Assembly: GCF_001029435.1 (NCBI RefSeq)
Contig: NZ_LDOV01000016.1
Span: forward strand, 1 to 64,000
Reading direction: 5' to 3'
DNA: 64,000 nt
Source: Photobacterium aphoticum
GTDB taxonomy: Bacteria > Pseudomonadota > Gammaproteobacteria > Enterobacterales > Vibrionaceae
The translations under genes were made by a program, and so were the position numbers. The notes under the pieces are model-generated. The model did not search any database and was not told where the DNA came from. It saw only the letters and a list, made by a program, of their open reading frames with translations. Within the stretch, counting starts at the first letter, position 1; each line of letters begins with the position of its first letter. Shown piece after piece: positions 37,155 to 46,223 of the stretch.

Positions 37155-37496
37155 ATGTTTAACCGCCCGTTACGTCTGGTGCCGTTGTGCCTGCTTGCCC
37201 TGAGTGTCTCTCCGGTGGTGCTGGCCAACAATGTGCTGCCAGATAACGAAAAAATTTGCATGAAGGAAATGGAAGTCCTTTTGGGTCAGCAGCAAGTCAT
37301 CTTCAGTGACAGTCAAACCCAGCCCGAGGTACGCCGTTTAGCCGAGCGCGCGATCGATGTCAGCCGCGAAGCCTTCAGTAAAAACGGCAGTTATTGTGAA
37401 GCGCAACAGGCGTTGCAAGCGATGGACTTACGCAAAGAAAACGTCCTCGAACTCAAGAAAGGGGAAATCAACTATTTTGGCCGCAGTATGTTGTAA
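37155..37496 (+). CDS. Small secreted protein of unknown function
   Basis: About 113 residues with a Sec signal (LRLVPLCLLALSVSPVVLA, cleavage before NNVLPDN). The mature part is helical and charged with two Cys (EKICMKEM and GSYCEAQQ) that could form one disulfide. A GTG at 37143 is an alternative start; neither has a strong ribosome site. No domain is recognised. Confidence 0.6.
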   Translation: MFNRPLRLVPLCLLALSVSPVVLANNVLPDNEKICMKEMEVLLGQQQVIFSDSQTQPEVRRLAERAIDVSREAFSKNGSYCEAQQALQAMDLRKENVLELKKGEINYFGRSML

Positions 37497-37647
37497 TTGT
37501 CATCAATATACTCAAGCGACTTCAATACGTTGGGTTCAAAGTGCTACTATTAGGTCAACAATCTCTTCCCTTGTATTCGCCCTGACAGCGTATTCGCTCA
37601 ACCCGCGAATGCAATCAACAAGGCTTAACCGGTTTAAGGTGACAACG

Positions 37648-38100
37648 ATGAAAAAATGGCTCATTGCATTCTCAACCGCAACCCTCTTACTCACTGGCTG
37701 TGAAGCCGACATTGAAAAAGGCTTCTCGGCTGACAATATCCAACAGAGCTGGGTATTGACCAAAGTCGACGGCAAAGACATTTCCATCAGCGAACCACGC
37801 ACGGTACCGGGCATGGCGATTGATGCGACCTTGAAAGTCTCAGGTTTTGGTGGCTGTAACCGTTTCTTTGGTCAGGCAGAAGTGGCTGACAGCAACAAGT
37901 TCCGTGTGACCAACATGGGCTCCACCAAGATGGCCTGTATTCAGGATGACCAAGCCACCGTTGAAGCCGTGATGACCCAATCACTGCAAGAGTGGAACAA
38001 TGCGGCACTGGAAAACAACGTGCTGACGCTGACTTCTGAGCAACACATTCTGACCTTTGTGCCAGAAGCCATCGCAGAAGATGCGCCAAAACAGCCTTAA
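37648..38100 (+). CDS. META-domain lipoprotein, HslJ-like
   Basis: A 150-residue lipoprotein: signal MKKWLIAFSTATLLLTGC with the lipid-modified Cys at 18, then a META domain of about 110 residues. The family pattern is visible in SWVLTKVDGKDI, SGFGGCNRFFGQAEV and STKMACIQDDQATVEAVMTQSLQEWNNAALENNVLTL. META/HslJ proteins sit in the cell envelope; in E. coli HslJ affects novobiocin resistance. AAGGTG precedes the ATG at seven bases, which overrules the longer frame from 37357. Confidence 0.85.
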   Translation: MKKWLIAFSTATLLLTGCEADIEKGFSADNIQQSWVLTKVDGKDISISEPRTVPGMAIDATLKVSGFGGCNRFFGQAEVADSNKFRVTNMGSTKMACIQDDQATVEAVMTQSLQEWNNAALENNVLTLTSEQHILTFVPEAIAEDAPKQP

Positions 38101-38113
38101 TCGGCTCCCTCTC

Positions 38114-38143
38114 AATACGCAGCTTCGGCTGCGTATTTTGTTT
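38114..38143 (+). terminator. Rho-independent terminator
   Basis: AATACGCAGC-TTCG-GCTGCGTATT is a perfect 10-bp stem with a TTCG loop followed by TTGTTT, 14 bases after the META lipoprotein stop. Confidence 0.82.
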
Positions 38144-38157
38144 AAGACAGATACACC

Positions 38158-39246
38158 ATGAAAATCACCAAACGCCAAGCCAAGCCCGTTTATCTCGCCA
38201 TTGATGAATGGGAAAAAGACCAGCACATCAGCCCTGATCAAGCCCACACCCTGCGCGCCAGCGTGGAAATTGTCGGGTTTGACTGGAAGTTGCTGGCCGT
38301 CTATTCGTTCTGGATTGCCATCACCTGCTGCGTCATTGCCGTAGGCGTGCTGCTGGCCGATGACTTCCTGATGGCACTGCTGGCCAAACTCATTGATACC
38401 CCGGCCAGCGTGCTAACCGTGATCAGTGCCGTGTTAGCCGCCCTCGCCTATTACGGCGGCGCACAACGTCGCCTGAAACACCCGGAAAAACGCTTCAGCA
38501 ACGAAGCCGTCTACTTCTTTGGCGTATTAATGAGTGCCGTGTCTGTCGGCTTTCTGCGTGAAACCGCCTGGTTCGAAACTTTCCATGTCGCCTTTTTCCT
38601 TGGCCTGTTAATGGTGGTCTATGGCCTTGTCGGATGGCGTCTGAACAGCATCCTCATTTGGCTGTTTGGCCTATTGGCCTTTGCCGGTTGGAGCCTTGAG
38701 TTAACCCAATATCTGGCCGATGCCAATGATTACTTCTTGGGCTTAAACGTGGCCTGGCGCTTAGCCATTGTCGGTGGCATTGTGCTGGGCAGTTCGTTTA
38801 CCACGGTGTTACCGGCTAATCTGAAAGATGCCACCCGCTTTATAGGTTGGTTGTACCTGTTAAGTGCGTTATGGTTAATTTCCATTATCGGCAACTACAA
38901 CAGTGCGGCCGCGTGGTCTAACGTACCGCAATGGCATTTCATCCATTGGGCGATTCTGTCTGGCATTATCTGTTTAGCGGCCATTATTTATGGGATCCGT
39001 CAGGATGATGCGGTCACCCGTACGTTCGGGATGGTGTTCTTATTGATCAACCTGTACACCCGCTTCTTTGAATATTTTTGGGACAGCCTGCATAAGACCG
39101 TCTTTTTTGCTCTGCTGGCCGTCAGCTTCTGGTTCATTGGCTCCCGCGCCGAAAAGCTGTGGCAACTGACTCAGCAACAAGCGACCAAGCATGGCAGTGC
39201 AGATCAAAGCAATAACGATCACAGCAACACGGACAAAACAGACTAA
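38158..39246 (+). CDS. DUF2157-like multispanning membrane protein
   Basis: A 362-residue inner-membrane protein. A short N-terminal cytoplasmic helical part (SPDQAHTLRASVEIVGF) is followed by about ten hydrophobic segments and a hydrophilic, Asn/Asp-rich tail. The N-terminal arrangement and overall length fit the DUF2157 family of predicted membrane proteins, whose function is not known. It starts 15 bases after a terminator and has a weak ribosome site, so it may rely on partial read-through or a promoter inside the META gene. Confidence 0.7.
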   Translation: MKITKRQAKPVYLAIDEWEKDQHISPDQAHTLRASVEIVGFDWKLLAVYSFWIAITCCVIAVGVLLADDFLMALLAKLIDTPASVLTVISAVLAALAYYGGAQRRLKHPEKRFSNEAVYFFGVLMSAVSVGFLRETAWFETFHVAFFLGLLMVVYGLVGWRLNSILIWLFGLLAFAGWSLELTQYLADANDYFLGLNVAWRLAIVGGIVLGSSFTTVLPANLKDATRFIGWLYLLSALWLISIIGNYNSAAAWSNVPQWHFIHWAILSGIICLAAIIYGIRQDDAVTRTFGMVFLLINLYTRFFEYFWDSLHKTVFFALLAVSFWFIGSRAEKLWQLTQQQATKHGSADQSNNDHSNTDKTD

Positions 39247-39350
39247 AAACGTGCGGATTCACACGCACTCTGCACCATAAGGATCAGGACGCCATTAGGG
39301 TAGCGCCGTAAATGCTGCTATCATCGTGGAAAAATCATGGAGAAAGAAGA

Positions 39351-39833
39351 ATGAAATCAAAGCTATTGGTGGCGGGTGTATTGGCCGCTGCAACGTTATT
39401 GACAGGCTGTTCCGACAACGAAGTGGGTGATGTGTCATTGGGCATGTTTACCCTGAAAGACATCAAAATCGGCCACATGGAAGATGAGATCGTAACGGGT
39501 GTGACCTGTCACATTGCCTCGGTTGAAGCGGATCTGAGCTTGTCCGATCCAAGCGACAGCTCTATCTCTTGTCGTCAAACCGGTGATATCACGCCAGAGA
39601 TGATTGCCAAGATTGATAAGAGCAAGTCGGGCGAAGTAGTGTTCAAGCAGTCAAAGAGCATCTTCTTCAAAACGATGAAAGTGCGCCGTATCTATGATCC
39701 AGAAAACCAGACGCTGCTGTACTTGTCATACACCACCAAAGAAACCGAAGGCAGCTTCAAGCACAGCTTGTCCACGGTTCCATTGTGGGGTACCAAAGCG
39801 TATCAAGCACCAGCGACGACAACGCCTCAGTAA
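39351..39833 (+). CDS. creA: CreA family lipoprotein
   Basis: A 160-residue protein with a lipoprotein signal ending in LLTGC (E. coli CreA is instead simply exported). The CreA core is clear: VGDVSLGMFTLKDIKIGHM, DEIVTGVTCHIASVEADLSL, DPSDSSISCRQTGDI and VFKQSKSIFFKTMKVRRIYD. CreA is a widely conserved periplasmic protein of unknown function. In this genome it is not next to creBCD. The start at 39351 has GGAGAAAGAAGA just upstream. Confidence 0.85.
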   Translation: MKSKLLVAGVLAAATLLTGCSDNEVGDVSLGMFTLKDIKIGHMEDEIVTGVTCHIASVEADLSLSDPSDSSISCRQTGDITPEMIAKIDKSKSGEVVFKQSKSIFFKTMKVRRIYDPENQTLLYLSYTTKETEGSFKHSLSTVPLWGTKAYQAPATTTPQ

Positions 39834-39853
39834 TCACTCACTCTCGGCCTTTT

Positions 39854-39883
39854 GTTCCCCTGCGCCATGCGGGGGAACACTTT
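39854..39883 (+). terminator. Possible terminator after creA
   Basis: GTTCCCC pairs with GGGGGAAC around a 10-base loop, followed by ACTTT. The T-run is short, so the call is weak. Confidence 0.4.
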
Positions 39884-40010
39884 CAGTCACGATAATACCT
39901 CCTACTTTCCCTCATCATTTCACCTGATTCCGTCTAGTTATCGCGACTCTCGTATTTTCTTACCCTCTGATATCCATGACCTGCTTATCGCTTCCTGTTC
40001 ATCCTTCGAA

Positions 40011-40901
40011 TCACACTGCCAGCCCCTGCACATACTGACGAGGGCTGACGCCAAATTTTTGTTTAAAACGGCGGGTAAAATGGCTGGGATGCCGAAAACC
40101 GAGGGTGTAGCTGACTTCTGTGATTGTGCGCCCTTGGGTGAGCATGTGCGTGGCGGCATCTAACTTGGTGTGAATGATAAATTCGGCGGGGGTACAGTCG
40201 AGCAGTTGCTTGAACTTCTGATACAGGTTGGTGCGGCTCATGCAGGCGGCTTTACACAGCGTCTCTATCTCAATGGTGCGGGTGACATTGTGCCGGATCA
40301 ACGCGATGGCAGCATTCAGGCCACTGGCATCCGGTTGTGCCTGACTGTGCGCCAACACAAAGTGTGCGGTATTTTGTCGTAATAACCGCAGCACCAATTC
40401 TGTGACCGTGAGATCTGCCATCAGCATTTGATCTTGCACGTGCTCATCAAACAGTTGACTCATTTTACCGATCAGGGCCTGGGTTTGCGGGGCGTTGGCG
40501 GTGTGCAAGGTCACCGGCAGATGGGCGCTGGTGTATTCATGTGTCGCATCTTGCAAACATAACTGCTTCGCCACCTGCTGGACTTTCTCACTGGCAATTT
40601 CAACGGTTAAACATTGGGTCGGCTGCGCCAGTCTGGCATCCGGAAAATCAATGTTGACCGACTCCCCGCCCGCTAACACAAACGATTCGCCCAGCTGAAA
40701 AACCTGCGCGTGCGCACTGTCGGCATGGTGCATCACCTTAGTGCCGGTCAGCATAGCACACACCGTGAGTTCACTGACCGCAAACCCAACCGCCTCTTCG
40801 GGCAAATAGGTGTCGTAGCGGCACACTTGCGCCTGTTCACCCGTTACGGCGGTACGGTGTTCAACTAAGGTTTTTGGCAAAGCAGAGGAAGAGTGCGCCA
40901 T
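40011..40901 (-). CDS. AraC-family transcriptional regulator
   Basis: A 296-residue regulator. The N-terminal 180 residues are of the AraC_N type (GFAVSELTVCAMLTGTKVMHH, FVLAGGESVNIDFPDA). The C-terminal 100 residues carry two helix-turn-helix units: IEIETLCKAACMSRTNLYQKFKQ and ITEVSYTLGFRHPSHFTRRFKQ with the closing GVSPRQYV. It is divergent from an aldehyde dehydrogenase gene 255 bases away and probably controls it, possibly in response to an alcohol or aldehyde. A GTG one codon upstream of the ATG is an alternative start. Confidence 0.85.
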   Translation of the reverse strand: MAHSSSALPKTLVEHRTAVTGEQAQVCRYDTYLPEEAVGFAVSELTVCAMLTGTKVMHHADSAHAQVFQLGESFVLAGGESVNIDFPDARLAQPTQCLTVEIASEKVQQVAKQLCLQDATHEYTSAHLPVTLHTANAPQTQALIGKMSQLFDEHVQDQMLMADLTVTELVLRLLRQNTAHFVLAHSQAQPDASGLNAAIALIRHNVTRTIEIETLCKAACMSRTNLYQKFKQLLDCTPAEFIIHTKLDAATHMLTQGRTITEVSYTLGFRHPSHFTRRFKQKFGVSPRQYVQGLAV

Positions 40902-41156
40902 CACGGTGTTAACCCTTTGTTAAATGCGTATCTCTCCATACTCGGAAATTCCGTACGCTCAGTCAAACATTCTGTACAGAGATGAAAGAACGCCCACAAA
41001 TTTAACACTATATTCACATCACGCAACATGATAAGCGCCAATACAAACATAACAACGTCAGCCAACACTTTGAGGCGCGCTCAGTGCGTTATGCAGCCGC
41101 AATCGCACGGACGTTTTCCTCACCATCCAACAACGTAGAGCAAGGAGATAGAGACG

Positions 41157-42677
41157 ATGATTTACACATGTCCCGGTCAGGAAGGAAGCATTGTTGAATT
41201 CAAAAGCCGTTACGGTAACTACATCAACGGCGCATGGGTCGCACCGATTGAAGGGCAGTATTTTAATAACATCAGCCCGGTGAACGGTGAGGTGATCTGC
41301 GAAATCCCGCGCTCTTGTGCCAAAGACATCGATATGGCGTTAGATGCCGCCCATCAGGCCAAAGATGCCTGGGCGAAAACCTCTGTCACCGAACGTGCCA
41401 ATCTGATGCTCAAAATTGCCGATCGCATTGAAGCCAATCTGGCCATGCTGGCCGTGGCAGAAACCTGGGATAACGGCAAAGCGGTACGGGAAACGCTAGC
41501 GGCGGATCTGCCGCTATGCGTCGACCACTTCCGTTACTACGCCGGCTGTATCCGTGCGCAGGAAGGCACCATTGGGGAAATTGACCAGCACACCGTGGCT
41601 TATCATTTCCATGAACCGCTTGGCGTGGTCGGACAAATCATTCCGTGGAACTTCCCACTCTTGATGGCCGCATGGAAACTGGCCCCGGCACTGGTCACCG
41701 GTAACTGTGTGGTGCTCAAACCGGCCGAACAAACCCCGGTATCGATTCTTAAGCTGGTGGAAGTGATCGGGGATTTGCTGCCACCAGGCGTACTCAATGT
41801 GGTCAACGGGCTGGGCGCAGAAGCCGGACAGGCGCTGGCCACCAGCACCCGTATTGCCAAAATTGCCTTTACCGGCTCCACCCCAACAGGGGCAAAAATT
41901 TTGCAAGCGGCTGCCGAGAACATCATTCCGTCGACGGTCGAATTAGGCGGTAAATCCCCTAACATCTACTTCTCGGATGTGATGCAGCAAGATGACGCGT
42001 ACATCGACAAATGTGTGGAGGGGGCGGTACTGGCTTTCTTTAACCAAGGGGAAGTGTGTACCTGTCCTTCTCGCCTGCTGATCCAAGAAGACATTTATGA
42101 TGCCTTCATCGCCCGCGTCATTGCCCGCATTGAGCAGATCCAACGCGGTAACCCACTGGATACCGACACCATGGTGGGGGCACAGGCGTCTGAACAGCAA
42201 TTTAATAAGATTCTGGATTATCTGAACATTGGTCGGGAAGAAGGTGCGGAGGTGCTGATTGGCGGCGGTGTGGATGTGGGTAACGGTTCGCCTGAATCCG
42301 GCTTCTACATTCAGCCTACCCTGCTCAAAGGCCACAACGCGATGCGGATTTTCCAAGAAGAGATCTTTGGGCCGGTGGTGGCGGTCACCACATTCAAAGA
42401 TGAGGCGGAGGCCGTTGCCATCGCGAACGATACCGAGTTTGGCTTGGGTGCCGGTGTGTGGACGCGTGATACGAACTTGGCTTACCGCATGGGACGGGCC
42501 ATTGAAGCGGGGCGTATTTGGATGAACTGTTACCACCAATATCCGGCACACGCGGCCTTTGGTGGCTATAAAAAATCAGGAGTGGGACGCGAAACGCACA
42601 AGATGATGTTGGATCACTACCAGCAAACCAAGAACCTATTGGTCAGTTACAGTGACGATGCCTTAGGCTTCTTCTAA
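41157..42677 (+). CDS. NAD(P)-dependent aldehyde dehydrogenase, AldB/ExaC type
   Basis: A 506-residue aldehyde dehydrogenase. Diagnostic sites: [19 protein letters not shown] (with the catalytic Asn), [24 protein letters not shown], the general base Glu in [12 protein letters not shown] and the catalytic Cys in [14 protein letters not shown], followed by [14 protein letters not shown]. It closely fits acetaldehyde/short-chain aldehyde dehydrogenases of the AldB/ExaC group that oxidise aldehydes to acids. An AAGGAG site lies upstream. The gene is divergent from an AraC-family regulator, a pairing common for this enzyme, and is ended by a strong hairpin. Confidence 0.9.
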   Translation: MIYTCPGQEGSIVEFKSRYGNYINGAWVAPIEGQYFNNISPVNGEVICEIPRSCAKDIDMALDAAHQAKDAWAKTSVTERANLMLKIADRIEANLAMLAVAETWDNGKAVRETLAADLPLCVDHFRYYAGCIRAQEGTIGEIDQHTVAYHFHEPLGVVGQIIPWNFPLLMAAWKLAPALVTGNCVVLKPAEQTPVSILKLVEVIGDLLPPGVLNVVNGLGAEAGQALATSTRIAKIAFTGSTPTGAKILQAAAENIIPSTVELGGKSPNIYFSDVMQQDDAYIDKCVEGAVLAFFNQGEVCTCPSRLLIQEDIYDAFIARVIARIEQIQRGNPLDTDTMVGAQASEQQFNKILDYLNIGREEGAEVLIGGGVDVGNGSPESGFYIQPTLLKGHNAMRIFQEEIFGPVVAVTTFKDEAEAVAIANDTEFGLGAGVWTRDTNLAYRMGRAIEAGRIWMNCYHQYPAHAAFGGYKKSGVGRETHKMMLDHYQQTKNLLVSYSDDALGFF

Positions 42678-42690
42678 CCGGGTTCTCTGC

Positions 42691-42732
42691 AAAAAGCGCA
42701 ATAGGGTTTCGGCCTTATTGCGCTTTTCTTTT
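42691..42732. terminator. Terminator between aldehyde dehydrogenase and the export operon
   Basis: AAAAGCGCAATA pairs with TATTGCGCTTTT around a 12-base loop, followed by CTTTTT. The symmetric A and T runs suit both converging transcripts. Confidence 0.85.
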
Positions 42733-42760
42733 TCGGGCTTTCCTTTTAAGGCTTATAGGG

Positions 42761-43951
42761 TCAATCCCGTGATGACTCCACTGACAGATGAGCAGGCATC
42801 TGTACCACCTGATGTTTCGCTTTGGTCATCAAACCCAGTGCCAACAGGGCATACACGACCACCTGCAACCACAACAGCCCCACCTCTGGCATCACCTGCG
42901 ATAAATCTGCCCCCATCTGATTCAGACGCAGAAATGCATTGATCGCCGGTGTCGACGGCGCCAATTGCGACAGCAGGTAAATAGGCGCAGGCAGGGCTTC
43001 GACCGGCCAAATAAAGCCCGCAGAGAACACCAACGGCAGCGAGCTTAGCAATACCACCACGGTCGCCAATTCACGACGGGGAATCAGCTGCCCCAATACC
43101 ATGCCAAGGAAAATCACCGCCAGCAAAAATGGCACAGTGACAAACAGCAGATCCGGGATCGCGGCTAGGCGGCTGATCTGGTAGTACTCGAAGCTAAAGC
43201 CAAAGTAATACATCACCAGCGGAACATACATCAGCGCAAAAATCACCGCCCGCACACTCATCAAACGCCATACCGGCTGTTGCAGCCAATAGCCCTGCTC
43301 ACCCGCTAAACGGCTGGCATTTTGTCCGCCACCTAACAACGCCACTGCAATCAGCAATGTTTGGTGCAGGATCAACACAAACACCGCAGGCACCACGTAG
43401 TTCACATACCCCATGGTCGGGTTAAACACCGGTTGGGCATTGATCTTAATCGGCGTGTATTGCTCTGCCGCTAACACCAGATTGTCACCAGACATTACCA
43501 TGCGCGCGACTTTCACCTGTGCGCCCAAGGTGCCACCCGCCGAGGCCAAGCCTTCGACAATGGTGCCGTAGACAAGGAAATAGGCTGCGTCACCGGCATA
43601 GGCTAGCGTTGGGCTTTTGCCCAGCAACACATCGCGGTTGAAGTGCTCAGGGATCAGCAACAACCCTTCCACCTCACCTGCCGTGATCATCGCTTTGGCG
43701 GCGGTTAAACTGCCAGCCTGCGCAGCCACACGTACTTGTGGGGTTGCATCGGCCATACGCACGAGTTCACGACTCATCGCACTTTTATCCAAATTCACCA
43801 CCACAATGGCCTGCTCGCGCGGCAACTGGTGGGAATACGGCATCGGATAAAGGAAAGAGTAAATCAGCACCCCACCGAAGACGGTAAACAGCAGCGAAGT
43901 ATTGGTAAAAATGGCGCGTAACTCATTTCGCCATAAAGATCCCCATGTCAT
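42761..43951 (-). CDS. ABC-2 family permease (second of pair)
   Basis: A 396-residue inner-membrane protein of the ABC-2 permease type: one N-terminal membrane segment (about 20-36), a large extracytoplasmic domain (about 40-170; QAIVVVNLDKSAMSRELVRM is typical of the YhhJ/YbhS group), then five segments in the C-terminal half with GYVNYVVPAVFVLILHQTLLIAVALLGG and the conserved LVFSAGFIWPVEALP. It is the last gene of the operon and overlaps the preceding permease gene by ATGA. No ATPase partner is encoded in the operon. Confidence 0.85.
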   Translation of the reverse strand: MTWGSLWRNELRAIFTNTSLLFTVFGGVLIYSFLYPMPYSHQLPREQAIVVVNLDKSAMSRELVRMADATPQVRVAAQAGSLTAAKAMITAGEVEGLLLIPEHFNRDVLLGKSPTLAYAGDAAYFLVYGTIVEGLASAGGTLGAQVKVARMVMSGDNLVLAAEQYTPIKINAQPVFNPTMGYVNYVVPAVFVLILHQTLLIAVALLGGGQNASRLAGEQGYWLQQPVWRLMSVRAVIFALMYVPLVMYYFGFSFEYYQISRLAAIPDLLFVTVPFLLAVIFLGMVLGQLIPRRELATVVVLLSSLPLVFSAGFIWPVEALPAPIYLLSQLAPSTPAINAFLRLNQMGADLSQVMPEVGLLWLQVVVYALLALGLMTKAKHQVVQMPAHLSVESSRD

Positions 43952-45234
43952 GCTCTGTCCTCCTGCTGCGCTGCACGGTTCAGATCCAGGTTCACATTCA
44001 CTTTCACTTTCTTGTCCACATCATGCTGAGCATGGCTTGCCGCCAGTTGCTTCACGCGGGCAAAGGCGAGCAGCCAGGTCACGCCAAAGACCAGCAATGC
44101 GGCCAGTTGCGGCATCGCCTGATACCAGTCCTGACCGTGATTCACCTGATGGATTTGCACATCCAGATAATGTGTCGCCGGTAACAAGGCACGCCAAAAC
44201 AGCGCAAAACCCGGCATGTCCGTCGCAGGGAACGTCACCCCAACAAACGCAAACGCCGGCGCGGTTAAACCGGCTGCAAAACTCATTGCCTTGGTGGCAT
44301 CCAGCGGGACTAAATACAGCAAACACGCCATGCCCTGACAGGCCAACACCATCAAACATTGTGCCAGCAACAAGATGCTCCAATGCCCGTGCATCGGCCA
44401 GCCCAGCAAAACATACATGCCCCACAGGAACAGTGCCCCTTGCAGCATGAACAGCCCCGTATAGGGCAGCAGTTTACCGACCAACGCGCGAATAGGCGTT
44501 TGCCCTAACCATGACGTCTGCCCAGGCCATGCCGTATTTCCATTGGCTCGACGGGTTTCTGCCGACAGCGCCATAATGGTGGTAATCACAATGGCGATTT
44601 GCCACATCGCCGGAATGATCGCTGGCAACAAAAACTGTCCGTAATGGCTGTTGCTGTTATACAGCGGCGTGATTTGCGAACGCACCGGCACCGCCTGCCC
44701 GAGGGCTTGCAGCGGCACATCCACCCCTGCGGCCATGTTTTGCAGGGTATTGATTTTGGCATTCAGGGTGCCTTGCGCCTGCATCACCGCAGAGTTAATC
44801 AACTTTCCGATCAAAATAAACTGGCTGTTGTAAAACGCCGTCACGGTCGGAGCCATGCCACGCAGGGTTTCTTTTTCCAACTCACTCGGGATCACCACCA
44901 GCGCGTAGATTTCCCCCCCGCGCAGCGCCTGACTGCCCTGCTCGACCGAGCCATAGGATGCCGTCACGGCCATGGTCGGGCTGGCATCATAATCGCGCGT
45001 TAACTGACGAGACAGCGCGCTGTGATCCAAATCTACCACCCCAATCGGGAGATCCCGCGCAATGCCTGCCGAGAAAATCCCCCACATAAACACAAACAGC
45101 AGAATGGGCAACCATGACACCATGGCCGCAAGCCAGCGGTCGCGCCACAGCAACCGCCACTCACGCCATGCGTAATCACGGACGCGTCGGGGAGACGACG
45201 TACCGGTGACAACCGTTGTCGATGGCTGACTCAT
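43948..45234 (-). CDS. ABC-2 family permease (first of pair)
   Basis: A 428-residue paralogue of the following gene product with the same layout: basic N-terminus, first membrane segment (WLPILLFVFMWGIFSAG), extracytoplasmic domain starting LPIGVVDLDHSALSRQLTRDY, and a C-terminal block of five segments ending in a His- and Lys-rich cytoplasmic tail. It overlaps the adaptor gene upstream by four bases and the next permease gene by four bases, so the two permeases probably form a heterodimer. A cognate ATPase would have to be supplied from elsewhere. Confidence 0.85.
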   Translation of the reverse strand: MSQPSTTVVTGTSSPRRVRDYAWREWRLLWRDRWLAAMVSWLPILLFVFMWGIFSAGIARDLPIGVVDLDHSALSRQLTRDYDASPTMAVTASYGSVEQGSQALRGGEIYALVVIPSELEKETLRGMAPTVTAFYNSQFILIGKLINSAVMQAQGTLNAKINTLQNMAAGVDVPLQALGQAVPVRSQITPLYNSNSHYGQFLLPAIIPAMWQIAIVITTIMALSAETRRANGNTAWPGQTSWLGQTPIRALVGKLLPYTGLFMLQGALFLWGMYVLLGWPMHGHWSILLLAQCLMVLACQGMACLLYLVPLDATKAMSFAAGLTAPAFAFVGVTFPATDMPGFALFWRALLPATHYLDVQIHQVNHGQDWYQAMPQLAALLVFGVTWLLAFARVKQLAASHAQHDVDKKVKVNVNLDLNRAAQQEDRA

Positions 45235-46223
45235 TGGGCTGACTCAACCAACACGCTCATGCCCACGCGCAAACCGGCAATCGGCTGCGCCGGACGCGCT
45301 TCCACTTCAAAGGTACGCATGTCAAAGCCTTTGGCCGGATCCGTGGTACGCCATGTGGCAAAGTCACCCATTACCGCCACATGTGTCACGGTAAAGGTGT
45401 AAGTTTTATCGCCCAATGCCGGGATCACCGCATCAAACGACTGACCCATTTGGTAATCTTTCAGCGCATCTTCACGCACATTGAACACTGCCCATGCGTC
45501 GTTCATGTCCATCACGCTGACCACCGGGAAGCCTTGTGGCGCCAACTCACCCGGGTGCAACAGCACTTGTGACACTTCACCATCAAACCAGCTGACAATT
45601 TTGGTATCTGCCACGTAAGCTTCCACTTCTGCCACCGCACCTGCTGCCATACGGGCTTTTTCCAGTGCAGCACGTTTAGTTTCTACGCGCGCCCCTTCTT
45701 TGGCCATTGCATACATCTGGTAAGCGGCTTGTTCTGTGTATTGCGCCGCCTGCCATTGGGTAAAGGCTTCATCGCGTTTTTGCTCTGCCATTACCCCTTC
45801 TTTGTACAGGTTATCGACGCGCTTGTAGGTTTTCTCCATCAGGCTTGCCGCCGCTTTGGCTTTTTGCCACTGATCGTGCGCCGCCGCAATTTCCTGTGTA
45901 CGCGCGCCTTTTTCAGCTTGTTCTGCTAAGGCATCTGCCGCTTGCTCACCGGCTTTGGCCTGTTCCAGCTTGGCATCAATTTCCGGGCTCAGGAGCGAGA
46001 AGATCAAATCGCCTTTTTCAACATGATCCCCTTTGCGTACCCAAACCTGATCAATACGTCCCGGCACTTTCGACGAAATGCTGTACTGCTGCGCTTCGAT
46101 CTGCCCTTGCAAATGCACCGGCTCTGGCTGATACGCATTCCAAAAGTGGTAACCCAGCCAACCCACCAGGGCGACAGGCACAACCACGGCTAACTTAGCG
46201 GCTTTTGACGTTAACTGACTCAT
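45231..46223 (-). CDS. HlyD-family periplasmic adaptor
   Basis: A 330-residue membrane fusion protein: N-terminal membrane anchor (LAVVVPVALVGWLGYHFW), first lipoyl half (QQYSISSKVPGRIDQVWVRKGDHVEKGDLIFSL), a long coiled-coil rich in Ala, Glu, Lys and Gln (about 85-200), second lipoyl half (IVSWFDGEVSQVLLHPGELAPQG) and a beta-barrel ending GLRVGMSVLVES. It should couple the two permeases to the TolC-like channel of the same operon. Gene ends overlap on both sides by ATGA. Confidence 0.87.
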   Translation of the reverse strand: MSQLTSKAAKLAVVVPVALVGWLGYHFWNAYQPEPVHLQGQIEAQQYSISSKVPGRIDQVWVRKGDHVEKGDLIFSLLSPEIDAKLEQAKAGEQAADALAEQAEKGARTQEIAAAHDQWQKAKAAASLMEKTYKRVDNLYKEGVMAEQKRDEAFTQWQAAQYTEQAAYQMYAMAKEGARVETKRAALEKARMAAGAVAEVEAYVADTKIVSWFDGEVSQVLLHPGELAPQGFPVVSVMDMNDAWAVFNVREDALKDYQMGQSFDAVIPALGDKTYTFTVTHVAVMGDFATWRTTDPAKGFDMRTFEVEARPAQPIAGLRVGMSVLVESAQ